A stretch of 64,000 bases of DNA from Massilia sp. CFBP 13721 (GTDB taxonomy: Bacteria; Pseudomonadota; Gammaproteobacteria; Burkholderiales; Burkholderiaceae_D): the NCBI RefSeq assembly GCF_014842025.1, contig NZ_JACYUY010000013.1:68982-132981 (forward strand), written 5' to 3'. Below are positions 44,738 to 54,200 of this stretch, one piece after another. Position 1 is the first letter of the stretch. Each line of letters begins with the position of its first letter. Position numbers and translations under genes: made by a program. The notes under the pieces were generated by a model. It did no database searches. It saw only the letters and a program-made list of their open reading frames with translations, and was not told where the DNA came from.

Positions 44738-46060
44738 TTAAGCGATGCGGGCGAAGACTTTCCGGGCAGCCGCGATCGTTTCCGCGATGACCGCATCGTC
44801 GTGCGCAGCGGACACGAAACCCGCTTCGAACATGGCCGGTGCGAAATACACGCCTTCATCGAGCATGCCGTGGAAGAAGGCGTTGAAGCGGTTCTTGTCG
44901 CCTGCCATCATCTGGCCATAGGTCGACGGCACCTTCTCGCTGAAATAAAAGCCGAACATGCCGCCGACCGAATCGCCGCAGAAGGCGATGCCGGCTTCCT
45001 GCGCCGCTTCCGTCAAGCCCTTAATCAGCTTCTGGCCGGTCGCGGTCAGCTGCTCGTAAAAGCCCGGCTGCTGCACCAGTTTCAGGGTCGTCATGCCGGC
45101 CGCCACCGCCACCGGGTTGCCCGACAGGGTGCCGGCCTGGTAGACCGGGCCGATCGGCGCCATCTTTTGCATGAGTTCAGTCTTGCCGCCGAATGCCGCC
45201 ACCGGCAAGCCGCCGCCGATGACTTTGCCGAGCGCGGTCAGGTCCGGCGTGATGCCGTACATTTCCTGGGCGCCGCCGAGGCCGACGCGGAAGCCGCACA
45301 TCACTTCGTCGAAAATCAGCACGGCGCCGTGCTCGGTACAGAGTTCGCGCATGCGGCCCAGGAATTCCGGGGTGGCGCGGATCAGGTTCATATTGCCGGC
45401 GACCGGCTCGACGATGACGCAGGCGATGGTGTCGCCCATCGAAGCAAACGCCTCTTCCAGCTGGACTACGTTGTTGTAGTCGAGCACCAGCGTGTGCTTC
45501 ACGAAGTCTTCCGGCACGCCGGCCGAGGTCGGGTTGCCGAAGGTCAGCAGGCCGGAGCCGGCTTTCACCAGCAGCGAATCGGCGTGGCCGTGGTAGCAGC
45601 CTTCGAATTTCACGATCTTGTCGCGGCCAGTGGCGCCGCGCGCCAGGCGCAGCGCGCTCATGGTCGCTTCGGTGCCGGACGACACCAGGCGCACCTGTTC
45701 GATCGACGGTACCAGTTTGCAGATTTCCTCGGCGATCTCGATTTCGCCTTCGGTCGGCGCGCCGAACGACAGGCCGTTGGCGGCGGCATCCTGCACTGCC
45801 TTGATCACTTGCGGGTGCGCATGGCCGACGATCGCCGGACCCCAGGAGCCGATGTAGTCGATGTAGCGCTTGCCGTCGGCATCCCAGAAGTACGGTCCTT
45901 CGGCGCGGGTGATGAAACGCGGCGTGCCGCCCACCGAGCGGAAGGCGCGCACCGGGGAGTTGACGCCGCCGGGGGTGCTTTGCTGGGCGCGGGCGAACAG
46001 GGTGTCGTTGCGACTGTTGTTACCGGACGCGGATTGTTCAGTGCTCATTTCATTGTTCAT
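44738..46060 (-). CDS. hemL: Glutamate-1-semialdehyde 2,1-aminomutase
   Basis: PLP enzyme converting glutamate-1-semialdehyde to 5-aminolevulinate, the haem precursor. The 440-residue protein has [12 protein letters not shown] near the N-terminus, the PLP-phosphate site [37 protein letters not shown], the [11 protein letters not shown]sp, and the Schiff-base Lys in [10 protein letters not shown]. Its ATG overlaps the stop of the ThiD-like gene by 4 bp; an in-frame ATG at 46048 is an alternative. It probably belongs to one transcript with that gene. Confidence 0.97.
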   Translation of the reverse strand: MNNEMSTEQSASGNNSRNDTLFARAQQSTPGGVNSPVRAFRSVGGTPRFITRAEGPYFWDADGKRYIDYIGSWGPAIVGHAHPQVIKAVQDAAANGLSFGAPTEGEIEIAEEICKLVPSIEQVRLVSSGTEATMSALRLARGATGRDKIVKFEGCYHGHADSLLVKAGSGLLTFGNPTSAGVPEDFVKHTLVLDYNNVVQLEEAFASMGDTIACVIVEPVAGNMNLIRATPEFLGRMRELCTEHGAVLIFDEVMCGFRVGLGGAQEMYGITPDLTALGKVIGGGLPVAAFGGKTELMQKMAPIGPVYQAGTLSGNPVAVAAGMTTLKLVQQPGFYEQLTATGQKLIKGLTEAAQEAGIAFCGDSVGGMFGFYFSEKVPSTYGQMMAGDKNRFNAFFHGMLDEGVYFAPAMFEAGFVSAAHDDAVIAETIAAARKVFARIA

Positions 46061-46908
46061 GTGATCGATGCTTTCTTGGCGCCGGGCTGCGGCAGGATGC
46101 GGTAGAAACGGTTGGGAACGAGTTTGCCCATGCCGAAGCGCTGGGCGTGCAGGAGGGCGCCGTAGGTGTAGTCCTGGGCGGCGCGCAAGGCCTCGATGGC
46201 GTCCATTCCCTGCGCCATGCAGGCGGCGATCGCGCCCGAGAGCGTGGTGCCGGCGCCGACGAAGTGGCCCGGCAAGTGCTGCCAGTCGATCGTGGTGACG
46301 CCATCGTCGCGGTCGAACAGGGTATTGGCGCGCTTGTGGCCCCGTTTATGTCCGTGTTCGGAGGTCCCGGTCACGAGCACGTACTGGCAGCCGCGCGCGG
46401 TCAGTTCGGCGACGTCGGAGGCCAGCGAGCCGTCGGCGCCCGCTTCCCGCCAGAGCTCGGCCATGCGCCCGAGTTCCGATTGCGACAGCTGCAGCACGGT
46501 TGCCTGCGGCGCCAGGATTTGCCGGATCGAGGCGACGATGTCTTCGTCGGACATGCCGGAGTCGGGCAGGGCGGACAGAAAAGGGTCGACGATCAAGGGC
46601 ACTTCGGCATAGTCCGAGACGATCTCGGCCAGCGCGGCGGCCTGCTCGATGCTGGCGATCGCGCCGATCTTGACGGCGGCGATCGGCATGTCTTCGAGCA
46701 CCTTGCGCGCCTGGTCGGCCATCACGCCGGTATCGACTTCATGCCATTCCTCGACGCGTGCGCTGTCCGACACCAGCAGCGCGGTGGTGATCGACAGGGC
46801 GTGGCAGCCATGGGCGGCAAAAGTGGCAATGTCTGCCTGGACGCCGAGTGCCCCGACCGGGTCGGACACCCCAAATGTGAGAATCAGTGGAGACGGTTGG
46901 TTTTGCAC
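46057..46908 (-). CDS. thiD: ThiD-like hydroxymethylpyrimidine kinase
   Basis: Ribokinase-fold kinase expected to phosphorylate hydroxymethylpyrimidine (phosphate) for thiamine synthesis. The N-terminal motif reads [14 protein letters not shown] where ThiD usually has A-G-S-D-x-x-G-G-A-G-I-Q-A-D. The middle retains [20 protein letters not shown] and VPLIVDPFL. The C-terminal anion-hole motif reads [12 protein letters not shown] where ThiD has G-T/A-G-C-T-L-S. The usual Cys is therefore Thr, and substrate or activity may be altered. The start is GTG 46908 (MQNQPSP); no strong ribosome-binding site is seen and the upstream extension is not conserved-looking. It overlaps hemL by 4 bp and is divergent from rubredoxin, an arrangement I recall from Burkholderiales. 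Confidence 0.85.
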   Translation of the reverse strand: MQNQPSPLILTFGVSDPVGALGVQADIATFAAHGCHALSITTALLVSDSARVEEWHEVDTGVMADQARKVLEDMPIAAVKIGAIASIEQAAALAEIVSDYAEVPLIVDPFLSALPDSGMSDEDIVASIRQILAPQATVLQLSQSELGRMAELWREAGADGSLASDVAELTARGCQYVLVTGTSEHGHKRGHKRANTLFDRDDGVTTIDWQHLPGHFVGAGTTLSGAIAACMAQGMDAIEALRAAQDYTYGALLHAQRFGMGKLVPNRFYRILPQPGAKKASIT

Positions 46909-46964
46909 GACGGGTAGATTAAGATACCTGATTCCCCATTTTACTAGATCGAAGGAACGACAAC

Positions 46965-47156
46965 GTGAGTAACGAGACGACCGCAACCGCCTACCAAACC
47001 TGGATGTGCCTGATTTGCGGGTGGGTCTACGATGAAGAAGCGGGCGCACCGGAAGACAATATCGCGCCGGGTACGCGCTGGGCCGATGTGCCGATGAACT
47101 GGACCTGTCCGGAATGCGGCGCGCGCAAAGATGATTTTGAGATGACCGCGATCTAA
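46965..47156 (+). CDS. Rubredoxin
   Basis: A 63-residue iron-only electron carrier. The two iron-binding knuckles are CLICG (Cys15, Cys18) and CPECG (Cys48, Cys51), with the conserved WVYDEEAG, PGTRWADVP and W-x-CPECG surroundings. The start is GTG 46965 with AAGGA about 8 bp upstream. It is divergent from the ThiD-like gene across 56 bp. Rubredoxins in aerobic betaproteobacteria can serve alkane hydroxylases, oxygen protection or haem/iron enzymes; no alkane gene is nearby, so the partner is unknown. Confidence 0.95.
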   Translation: MSNETTATAYQTWMCLICGWVYDEEAGAPEDNIAPGTRWADVPMNWTCPECGARKDDFEMTAI

Positions 47157-47158
47157 AT

Positions 47159-47229
47159 TTCTGGAATCGCGGTGCATGATCCGCCGCGATAAAATTTTCT
47201 GGAATCGCGGTGCATGATCTGTCGCGATA
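47159..47229 (+). repeat. Two 33-bp direct repeats after rubredoxin
   Basis: A 33-bp unit starting TTCTGGAATCGCGGTGCATG occurs at 47159-47191 and 47197-47229 with two mismatches. In unit 1, TCGCGG and CCGCGA form an internal inverted pair. ATCGCGGT of unit 1 (47166-47173) is also complementary to ACCGCGAT (47145-47152) at the very end of the rubredoxin gene, which gives a possible 3'-end hairpin. Confidence 0.85.
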
Positions 47230-47230
47230 T

Positions 47231-47351
47231 GTAGGGTGGGCCGGGCCACGAATGGCTCCGCCCACGCGTCATGGTACCGATGCGTACCACTGAGGGCATT
47301 CCACGCTGCGGCTGTGCCGATGGTCCAACGCGTGGACGGAGTCCACCCTAC
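47231..47351. repeat. Palindromic intergenic repeat, copy D (long, diverged)
   Basis: GTAGGGTGG (47231-47239) and CCACCCTAC (47343-47351) are outer arms. Inside them are CCCACGCGT on the left and its partner ACGCGTGGA on the right. The ~60-bp middle differs from the other copies. It lies directly after the 33-bp direct repeats and upstream of pilG. Confidence 0.75.
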
Positions 47352-47588
47352 AAATGCGGCCTGCCAGCGTCAACCACCGAGTTGTTTTCCACCCCGCACA
47401 AAAATGGCATTTTCGGTGCCGACTTTGTAATCAAGTTATCAATCCCACCCCACCCGATAACGTAATTTCTACACCTTCCGACAAGCTTTTCCCTCTTCCG
47501 TTTGCGTGTAGTTGACGCTGTGCAACACTTCGCGCACAAGCCGATCCCGCTATGCTATGGTGGCGTTCCATGCTGAAGTGAAACGAAA

Positions 47589-47984
47589 ATGACGACATCG
47601 CAAGGAGCAAGCGGCCTCACCGTCATGGTGGTCGACGACAGCAACACGATCCGCCGTTCGGCCGAGATTTTCCTGACCCAGGCCGGCTACCAGGTCGTGC
47701 TGGCCGAGGACGGTTTCGACGCGCTGGCCAAGATCAACGACCATCATCCGGCGCTGGTGTTCTGCGACATCCTGATGCCGCGCCTGGACGGTTACCAGAC
47801 CTGCGCCCTGATCAAGAAGAGCGCGCGCTTTCATGCGACGCCGGTGGTCATGCTGTCCTCGAAGGATGGCCTGTTCGACCGTGCGCGCGGCGCGATGGTC
47901 GGTTCGAGCGCCTATCTCACCAAGCCGTTTTCCAAAGATACCCTGCTCGCGGCGGTCCGCGAGCACACGGCCGCCAAGGCCTGA
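47589..47984 (+). CDS. pilG: PilG-type response regulator
   Basis: Single-domain CheY-like receiver of the Pil-Chp pathway, which controls type IV pilus extension. The 131-residue protein has the acidic pair Asp16-Asp17 in VVDDSNTIRR, the phospho-acceptor Asp60 in FCDILMPRLDG, the Ser of MLSSKDG, and the Lys of LTKPF. It starts at ATG 47589, with a gap of 21 bp to pilH. In Pseudomonas, PilG is phosphorylated by ChpA and promotes pilus extension; the role here is by homology and operon position. Confidence 0.92.
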   Translation: MTTSQGASGLTVMVVDDSNTIRRSAEIFLTQAGYQVVLAEDGFDALAKINDHHPALVFCDILMPRLDGYQTCALIKKSARFHATPVVMLSSKDGLFDRARGAMVGSSAYLTKPFSKDTLLAAVREHTAAKA

Positions 47985-48005
47985 ATTACCCATTGCGGAG
48001 CCCAC

Positions 48006-48374
48006 GTGGCCATTCATAAAATCCTGATCGTCGACGACTCGCCGACCGAGCGTTACTACCTGACCGACATCCTGGTCAAGAACGGCTTCTCCGTTTCCAC
48101 CGCCGACAACGGCGAAGACGCGCTGCTGAAAATGCGCGCCGACCGGCCCGAGCTGATCCTGATGGACGTCGTCATGCCCGGCGCGAACGGCTTCCAGGTG
48201 ACGCGCTCGATCGCGCGCGATCCCGAGCTGGCCGCCGTGCCGGTCATCATTTGCAGCAGCAAGAACCAGGAAACCGACCGCATCTGGGGCATGCGCCAGG
48301 GCGCCAAGGACTATTTCGTGAAGCCGGTCGACCCCAGCCAGCTGCTGGCGCGCATCGCCGCGCTGGGCGCCTGA
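48006..48374 (+). CDS. pilH: PilH-type response regulator
   Basis: Second CheY-like receiver of the Pil-Chp system, thought to favour pilus retraction or act as a phosphate sink. The 122-residue protein has Asp10-Asp11 in LIVDDSPTERYYL, phospho-acceptor Asp54 in LMDVVMPGANGF, and Lys in YFVKPVD. The PTERYYL and MPGANGFQ stretches match PilH more than PilG. It starts at GTG 48006 with GCGGAG upstream. Its stop overlaps the pilI ATG by one base. Confidence 0.92.
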   Translation: MAIHKILIVDDSPTERYYLTDILVKNGFSVSTADNGEDALLKMRADRPELILMDVVMPGANGFQVTRSIARDPELAAVPVIICSSKNQETDRIWGMRQGAKDYFVKPVDPSQLLARIAALGA

Positions 48375-48907
48375 TGCACGCCGGCGTCGACAGCGCTGCG
48401 CCGCCACCGCAATCACAGCGGCGCACCCGCCTGCGCGACTACCAGGCGCAGCTGATCGAGCGCATGCAGGCCGCGCAGAGCGGCGCCGTCCAGGCCCACC
48501 ATCAACTGGGCGTAGCGATCGGCGAGCGGCGCTACCTGCTCGAACTGACCGAAGCTGGAGAAATCGTGCCCTGCGCGGCACTGGCCGGCGTGCCGCTCAC
48601 GCAAACCTGGTACCTGGGCCTGGCCAACGTGCGCGGCAGCCTGCTCGGCGTGATCGACCTGGCGCGCTATCTCGACAGCGGCGCCGGTGCCGCCGGGCCG
48701 GAGGCGCGCCTGGTCTCGCTGGCGCCGCGCCTGGGTTTCAATTGCGCGCTGCTGGTCACGCGTGTCTATGGCTTGCGCCGCCCGGGCGCGATGCAGGCCG
48801 ACGGAGCGCTGCTGCGCGACGCCGACGGCCACGCCTGGACGCCGCTGTCGCTGGCGGCGCTGGTGCGGGAAGAGCGCTTCCTGCACGTCGCACACGGATC
48901 GCTCTGA
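48374..48907 (+). CDS. pilI: PilI-type CheW-like adaptor
   Basis: CheW-fold adaptor expected to couple the receptor PilJ to the kinase ChpA. The 177-residue protein has an N-terminal helical lead-in (RLRDYQAQLIERMQAAQ) seen in PilI proteins. The CheW domain then carries YLLELTEAGEIVP, WYLGLANVRGSLLGVIDLARYL and LLVTRVYGLRR. The ATG at 48374 overlaps the pilH stop TGA by one base (TGATG), so translation is coupled. Operon position between pilH and pilJ supports the assignment. Confidence 0.92.
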   Translation: MHAGVDSAAPPPQSQRRTRLRDYQAQLIERMQAAQSGAVQAHHQLGVAIGERRYLLELTEAGEIVPCAALAGVPLTQTWYLGLANVRGSLLGVIDLARYLDSGAGAAGPEARLVSLAPRLGFNCALLVTRVYGLRRPGAMQADGALLRDADGHAWTPLSLAALVREERFLHVAHGSL

Positions 48908-48943
48908 TCCCCTTCAATCAATAAAACCGCAGCAGGAGCCGCA

Positions 48944-51265
48944 ATGGGCATCGCGTCAAAGATGAGTTTGAATTTCTTCCCGAAGGGGAAGGGCGGCAGC
49001 GACACCGTGCTCGCCTCGCCGGACACGCGCTTCGGCGCCGACGTGCTGGCCGACGCAGCGGGTCACGCCGCCACTGCAGCCCCTGCGCCGCCGGCGGGTG
49101 GTTCGGCCGAGGAAGCCATGCTGCGCCTCGGGAACGTGATGCGCCGCCGCGCGCCGGCCGCGGCCGACGAGGGCGACGACGAGGATAATCTCAGCCTGCC
49201 GCTGATCGGCCATCTGTCGCTGCCGCGCCAGCTGCGCCTGCTCCTGGTCGCCTTTGCCGGCGGCATCCTGCTGACCATTCTCGGGATGTGGCAGAACGCC
49301 GACGGCAACGCCAAGGTGGCGGCGCAGATCCAGGTCGCCGGCGATATCCTGATGCACACCCAGCGTGCCGGCAAGGCGGCGCCGAATGCGCTCGCCGGCC
49401 GCGCCGATTCGTTCGCCCAGCTCGACGAAAGCCGCGCCGAAGTCGAGCGCAGCATGCGCCTGCTGGCCAAGGGCGGAGAATTGGGCGGCGTCAGCATCCC
49501 CGGCGCCGGCGGCCGCGAAGCCGCCCAGCTGCAGCGCGTGCGCGCCACCTGGAGCGCTTCCGAGCAGGGCGCGCTCAACATCATCAAGATGAAGCCGGCG
49601 CTGGTCGCTTTCGATAGGAGCGTGCGCCAGCTCGATGGCCTGGCCTCGGAGATGCTGGTCCTGACCGAAGACCTGATGGCGCAAAACGTCGAGCGCGGCG
49701 CCAGTGCGCGCGAACTGGCGGCGATCGGCCGCATGATGATGCTGACCCAGCGCCTGGCGCGCGGCGCCAACGGCTTCTTCGCCATCGGCGTGCCGGGCGA
49801 CGACGCCGCGCTGCGCATCGGCGCCGACAGCGCCGCGTTCGACCAGGCGCTCGACACGCTGCTGGGCGGCGCCGCGGCCCAGCGCAATCCGGATTTGCGC
49901 GACAAGCTGGTGCAGGTGCAGACCCGCTTCGACGCCTTCCGCAAGGACTTCAGCCCCTTCCTCGACAATCCGGCCGCCTATTCGCAGGCACGCGCCGCCG
50001 CGCGCACCATCCACCGCGACAACGAAGAGGTCAAGAAGGAAGTCGCCGCGCTGCAGGGCGACTATCGCGCGCAGCAATCCTCGCAGAACGGCTGGTTCTG
50101 GCTGATGGTGGTGGCGTCGATTTTTACCTTGGCCACGGCCGGCTCGATCAGCCGCGTCATGCTGCAGGACTCGCGCAACCGCACCCGTGGCGCCGACGCG
50201 CGCCGCCGCGAAGCCGAGGCGCTGCGCCAACTGGCGCAGACCCAGGAAGAAGAAGCCCGCGCCACCAACAACCAGAACCAGGCCGCGATTTTGCGCCTGA
50301 TGAACGAGCTGCAGGAAGTCGCCGACGGCGACCTGACCGTCCACGCCACCGTCTCGGAAGACATCACCGGCGCGATTGCCGATTCGGTCAACTACACGGT
50401 CGAGGAATTGCGCGCCCTGGTGCAGCGCGTGACCACCACCGCCGAACAGGTGACGCTGGCCTCGAACGCGGCGCAGGACATCTCGACCGGCCTGCTTGGC
50501 GCCAGCGCGCAGCAGTCGCGCGAAATCGAGGACGCTTCCTCGACCGTGCTGCGCATGGCGGGCGACATCACCGACGTCTCGAAATCGGCCAACGAATCGG
50601 CCGACGTGGCGCGCCAGTCGGTGCTCGCGGCCGAGCAGGGTTCGGCCGCCGTGCAGAACGCGATCCTCGGCATGCACGAGATCCGCGAACAGATCCAGGA
50701 AACCTCCAAACGCATCAAGCGCCTGGGCGAATCGTCGCAGGAGATCGGCGAAATCACCGAACTGATTTCCGACATTACCGAGCAGACCAACGTGCTGGCG
50801 CTGAACGCGGCGATCCAGGCGGCGTCGGCCGGCGAAGCGGGGCGCGGCTTCTCGGTCGTGGCCGAAGAGGTGCAGCGCCTGGCCGAACGCTCGGGCGACG
50901 CGGCCAAGCAGATCGGCGCGCTGGTGCGCACGATTCAGACCGATACGCACGACGCGGCGGCGGCGATGGAAAAATCGACCCAGGGCGTGGTCGAGGGCGC
51001 GCGCCTGTCGGATGCGGCCGGCGCCGCGCTGGCGGACATCTCGCGCGTCTCGAACCGCCTCGCGGAACTGATCCAGGGGATCTCGTTCGCAACAAGCTTG
51101 CAGGCGACGTCGGCCAACGGCGTGGCGCACAATATGCAGCACATCCTGGCGGTGACCGAGCATACGCAAGCCGGCACCGAACAGACCGCGCAATCGATCC
51201 GCCAGCTGGCCGTACTGGCGCAGGAACTGAAAAACTCGGTGTCGCGCTTCCGCGTCGCCGCTTGA
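48944..51265 (+). CDS. pilJ: PilJ methyl-accepting chemotaxis protein
   Basis: Inner-membrane receptor of the Pil-Chp system. The 773-residue protein has a long cytoplasmic lead, a first transmembrane helix (about residues 91-108), and a large periplasmic region with two related PilJ-type sensor modules. A second transmembrane helix follows at about 382-402, then a HAMP-like region and the signalling domain with [24 protein letters not shown] and [18 protein letters not shown]. The N-terminal extension of ~90 residues before the first helix is rather long and Ala/Pro-rich. In Pseudomonas, PilJ senses surface contact through pilin; the same is inferred here. Confidence 0.93.
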   Translation: MGIASKMSLNFFPKGKGGSDTVLASPDTRFGADVLADAAGHAATAAPAPPAGGSAEEAMLRLGNVMRRRAPAAADEGDDEDNLSLPLIGHLSLPRQLRLLLVAFAGGILLTILGMWQNADGNAKVAAQIQVAGDILMHTQRAGKAAPNALAGRADSFAQLDESRAEVERSMRLLAKGGELGGVSIPGAGGREAAQLQRVRATWSASEQGALNIIKMKPALVAFDRSVRQLDGLASEMLVLTEDLMAQNVERGASARELAAIGRMMMLTQRLARGANGFFAIGVPGDDAALRIGADSAAFDQALDTLLGGAAAQRNPDLRDKLVQVQTRFDAFRKDFSPFLDNPAAYSQARAAARTIHRDNEEVKKEVAALQGDYRAQQSSQNGWFWLMVVASIFTLATAGSISRVMLQDSRNRTRGADARRREAEALRQLAQTQEEEARATNNQNQAAILRLMNELQEVADGDLTVHATVSEDITGAIADSVNYTVEELRALVQRVTTTAEQVTLASNAAQDISTGLLGASAQQSREIEDASSTVLRMAGDITDVSKSANESADVARQSVLAAEQGSAAVQNAILGMHEIREQIQETSKRIKRLGESSQEIGEITELISDITEQTNVLALNAAIQAASAGEAGRGFSVVAEEVQRLAERSGDAAKQIGALVRTIQTDTHDAAAAMEKSTQGVVEGARLSDAAGAALADISRVSNRLAELIQGISFATSLQATSANGVAHNMQHILAVTEHTQAGTEQTAQSIRQLAVLAQELKNSVSRFRVAA

Positions 51266-51278
51266 GCCGAGATTAACC

Positions 51279-54200
51279 ATGAATGTACCTTCGCCTGCAC
51301 CCGCCTTTGACACCGGACCCCTGTCGTGGGTGATCGGCGAGATCCGCGGCGCGCTCGAGCGCTCCGGCAGCGCCCTGCTGGATGCCGCGACGCGCTCGAA
51401 CGAAGCCCAACCGACCCTGCTGCTGCATGCGAAGACGCACCTGCACCAGGCGCACGGCGCGCTGCAGATGGTCGACGTCGAGGGTGTCGGCTTGCTCACC
51501 GCCGCCGCCGAGCGCGCACTCGACCGGTTCAAGGAGCGCACGCTCGACTGCACGCCGGAGAATGCCCAGGTCGTGCGCGCGGCCTTTGGCGCGATCGGCG
51601 AATACCTCGATGAACTGGTGGCCGGCAGCGCGCCGCAGCCACTGCGCCTGTTCGCCTACTATCGCGCGCTGCAGGAGCTGCTGGGCGCGGAGCGCATTCA
51701 CCCGTCCGACCTGCTGAACGTCGACAGCGCGCGCACGATCGACCTGGCGGACGCGGTCGACGCCGCCCCCGACTATGCGGCCTGCCGCGCCCAGTTCGAA
51801 AAGTCCTTGCTGCCTTACCTGAAAAGTCCGGATGCCGCCGCCCAGCGCCAGCATGCCGGCGCGCTGGCCGCGGCGATCGCGCCGCTGGCGGTCAATGGTC
51901 CGGATGCGCAGGCGCGCACCGCCTGGCGCGCGCTGCATGCGGTCGCCACCCTGGTCGCCGACGGCATGCTGGCCGGCGACCTGTACGTCAAACAGCTGTT
52001 TGGCCAGATCAACCTGCAGTTACGCCGCCTGGCGCAGGGACAGGCCGGCTTGCCCGAATCGATGCTGCGCGATGCGCTGTTCTTCATCGCGTGTGCGCGC
52101 GAAGCCGATGGCGACGCCGCACAGCTGCGCCGCGCCTTTGGACTCGATGGCGCCGTGCCGCCGGACTATGCCGAACGCCGCTACGGCAAGGTCGATCCGG
52201 GCGCACTGAAACAGGCGAAGGAAGCGCTGGCGCGCGCACAAGCGGGCTGGGACCAGCTGGCCTCCCATGCCGACGCGCAGGGCGAAGCCGACTTCAAGGC
52301 GGCGCTGGCCACGCTGGCCGGCACCGGCGAACAGCTCGGCGCGCCGGCGCTGGCCCAACTGCTGCATCAGCTGGAGTGGGCGGCCCTGGAGTCGCTGGCC
52401 GCCGGCCGCGGCGAGCAGCTCGGTCTCGAGATGGCGGCTGCGCTGCTGTTCGTCGAACACGGCCTGGAACAGGTACGCCGGCTGCCGGACGATTTCATCC
52501 GGCAGGCCGAACTGATGGGGCAGCGCCTGCTGGCGCTCGCCGCCGGCGAGACACTGCCCGCGGCGCCGGACTGGCAAAACGCGCTGGCCCGGCGCATCGG
52601 GCAGGGCCAGACGGTGGCGGTGCTGGCGGGCGAAATAAAATCCGGCCTGCGCCAGGTCGAAAAGCTGCTCGACGAATATTACGACGACCCGCAGCACAAG
52701 CGCGGCGCGCTGGTCGCGGCAGATCCGGTGCTGCACCAGATCCAGGGCGCGCTCAGTATCCTCGACCAGGAAGCGGCGTCGCGCACCGCGCATCATGTGC
52801 GCGACGCGGTGGCAGATCTGGCGGACGGCGACGGCGACCTCGAGGCCCAGGCCGGCGCCCTGCACAACATCGCCCGCAACATCGGCGCGCTCGGCTTCTT
52901 CACCGACATGCTGGCGCAAAACAGCGACAGCGCGCAGAGCCGTTTCATCTTCGACGATGAAGCGGGCCTGCTGCGCGAACTGAGCTTCGAGCAGATGAGC
53001 GCTGCGCAGGAAGCCGTCGTGGTCCCCGAAGTTGCTGAATCTAAATCGGCCGAAAGCGAGCCTGCCGGCATCGATGCCGAGCTGCTCGAGATCTTCGTCG
53101 CAGAAGCCGGCGAAGTGCTGGACACCATCGCCGCCACCGTGCCGGCGCTGCGTCACACGCCGCAGGCGCAGGACGCGCTGACCATCGTGCGGCGCGCCTT
53201 CCACACGCTCAAGGGCAGTGCGCGCATGGTCAGCCTGGACGCATTCGCGGCCGCGGGGGCGGCGCTCGAACGCGTGATGAACGTCTGGCTGGCCGATGGC
53301 CGCGCCGCCACGGCGGATTTGCTCGACCTGGTCGACCACGCGCATGCCGCCTTGACGCCCTGGGTGGCGGAACTGGCGGCGCACGGCGCTTCGGAACGCA
53401 CCGGTGCGGAGCTGGTCGCGGCGGCCGAACGGGTGGCGGCGGGCGCCGCGTTTGCCGAGGTGCCTGCTGAGTCCATGGTTGAACCCGAGGCGTTTGAACA
53501 GCACGAAGCGGCCAGCAACGTGTTTGCCCTGCCCACCGCCACGCGCCCGGGGCCGGCGGCCGACGAGAACATGCACCGCGTCGGCGCGCTCGAGATTCCG
53601 CTGGCCCTGTACAACATCTATGTCGCCGAGACCGACGAACTGCTGCGCCTGCTCGAGCGCGATTTCGGCGAGTGGCGCCACGAAGCGGGCCGCCCGGCCA
53701 GTAGCGAGGCCCTGACGGCGGCGCACACGCTGGCCGGCAGCTCGGGCGCGGTCGGCTTCCTGGCCCTGCGCGACCTGGCGCAGGCGCTGGAGACGGCACT
53801 CGAGATGCTGGCTGTACCTTTGCCCAACCCGGCGCCGGTGCTGAGTCCGGCCCAGCACGACGTGTTGGATGCCGCGCTGGCGCGCGTGCGCCAGATGCTG
53901 CAAGCCTTCGGCCGCGACGAACTGGCCGAGGCCCAGCCCGAGATGCTGGCGCAGCTGGACGCCCTGTGCCAGGCCCTGGCGCAGCAGCAGGCCGCCGCCG
54001 CATACGGCGACGCCGGCGCCGACTTGACACGCCAGCTCGACGCATTGTTCGCGCAAGCCTACGAGAGCCTGTTGGCCGACCCGCCCGTTATCGAGAAAGC
54101 CGGGCAGCCGGTCGAGGCGACGCCGGCGACGAATGCAGCGGTCGACGACGACCTGTTCGGCCTCGATTTCGACGCCCTGTTCGACAGTCCGCAAGCGCAC

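Larger units (their letters stand above)
47157..47588. other. Intergenic region between rubredoxin and pilG
   Basis: No gene is supported in these 432 bp. The region holds a pair of 33-bp direct repeats (47159-47229), the palindromic repeat copy D (47231-47351), and then about 130 bp of relatively AT-rich sequence, which probably contains the pilG promoter. TTGACG (47512) and TATGCT (47551) are promoter-like hexamers but are spaced too far apart to pair, so I make no firm promoter call. Confidence 0.55.

Noticed and set aside
47512..47556. Sigma-70 promoter TTGACG/TATGCT before pilG
   Set aside because: The two hexamers are 33 bp apart, too far to function together; no better-spaced pair was found.
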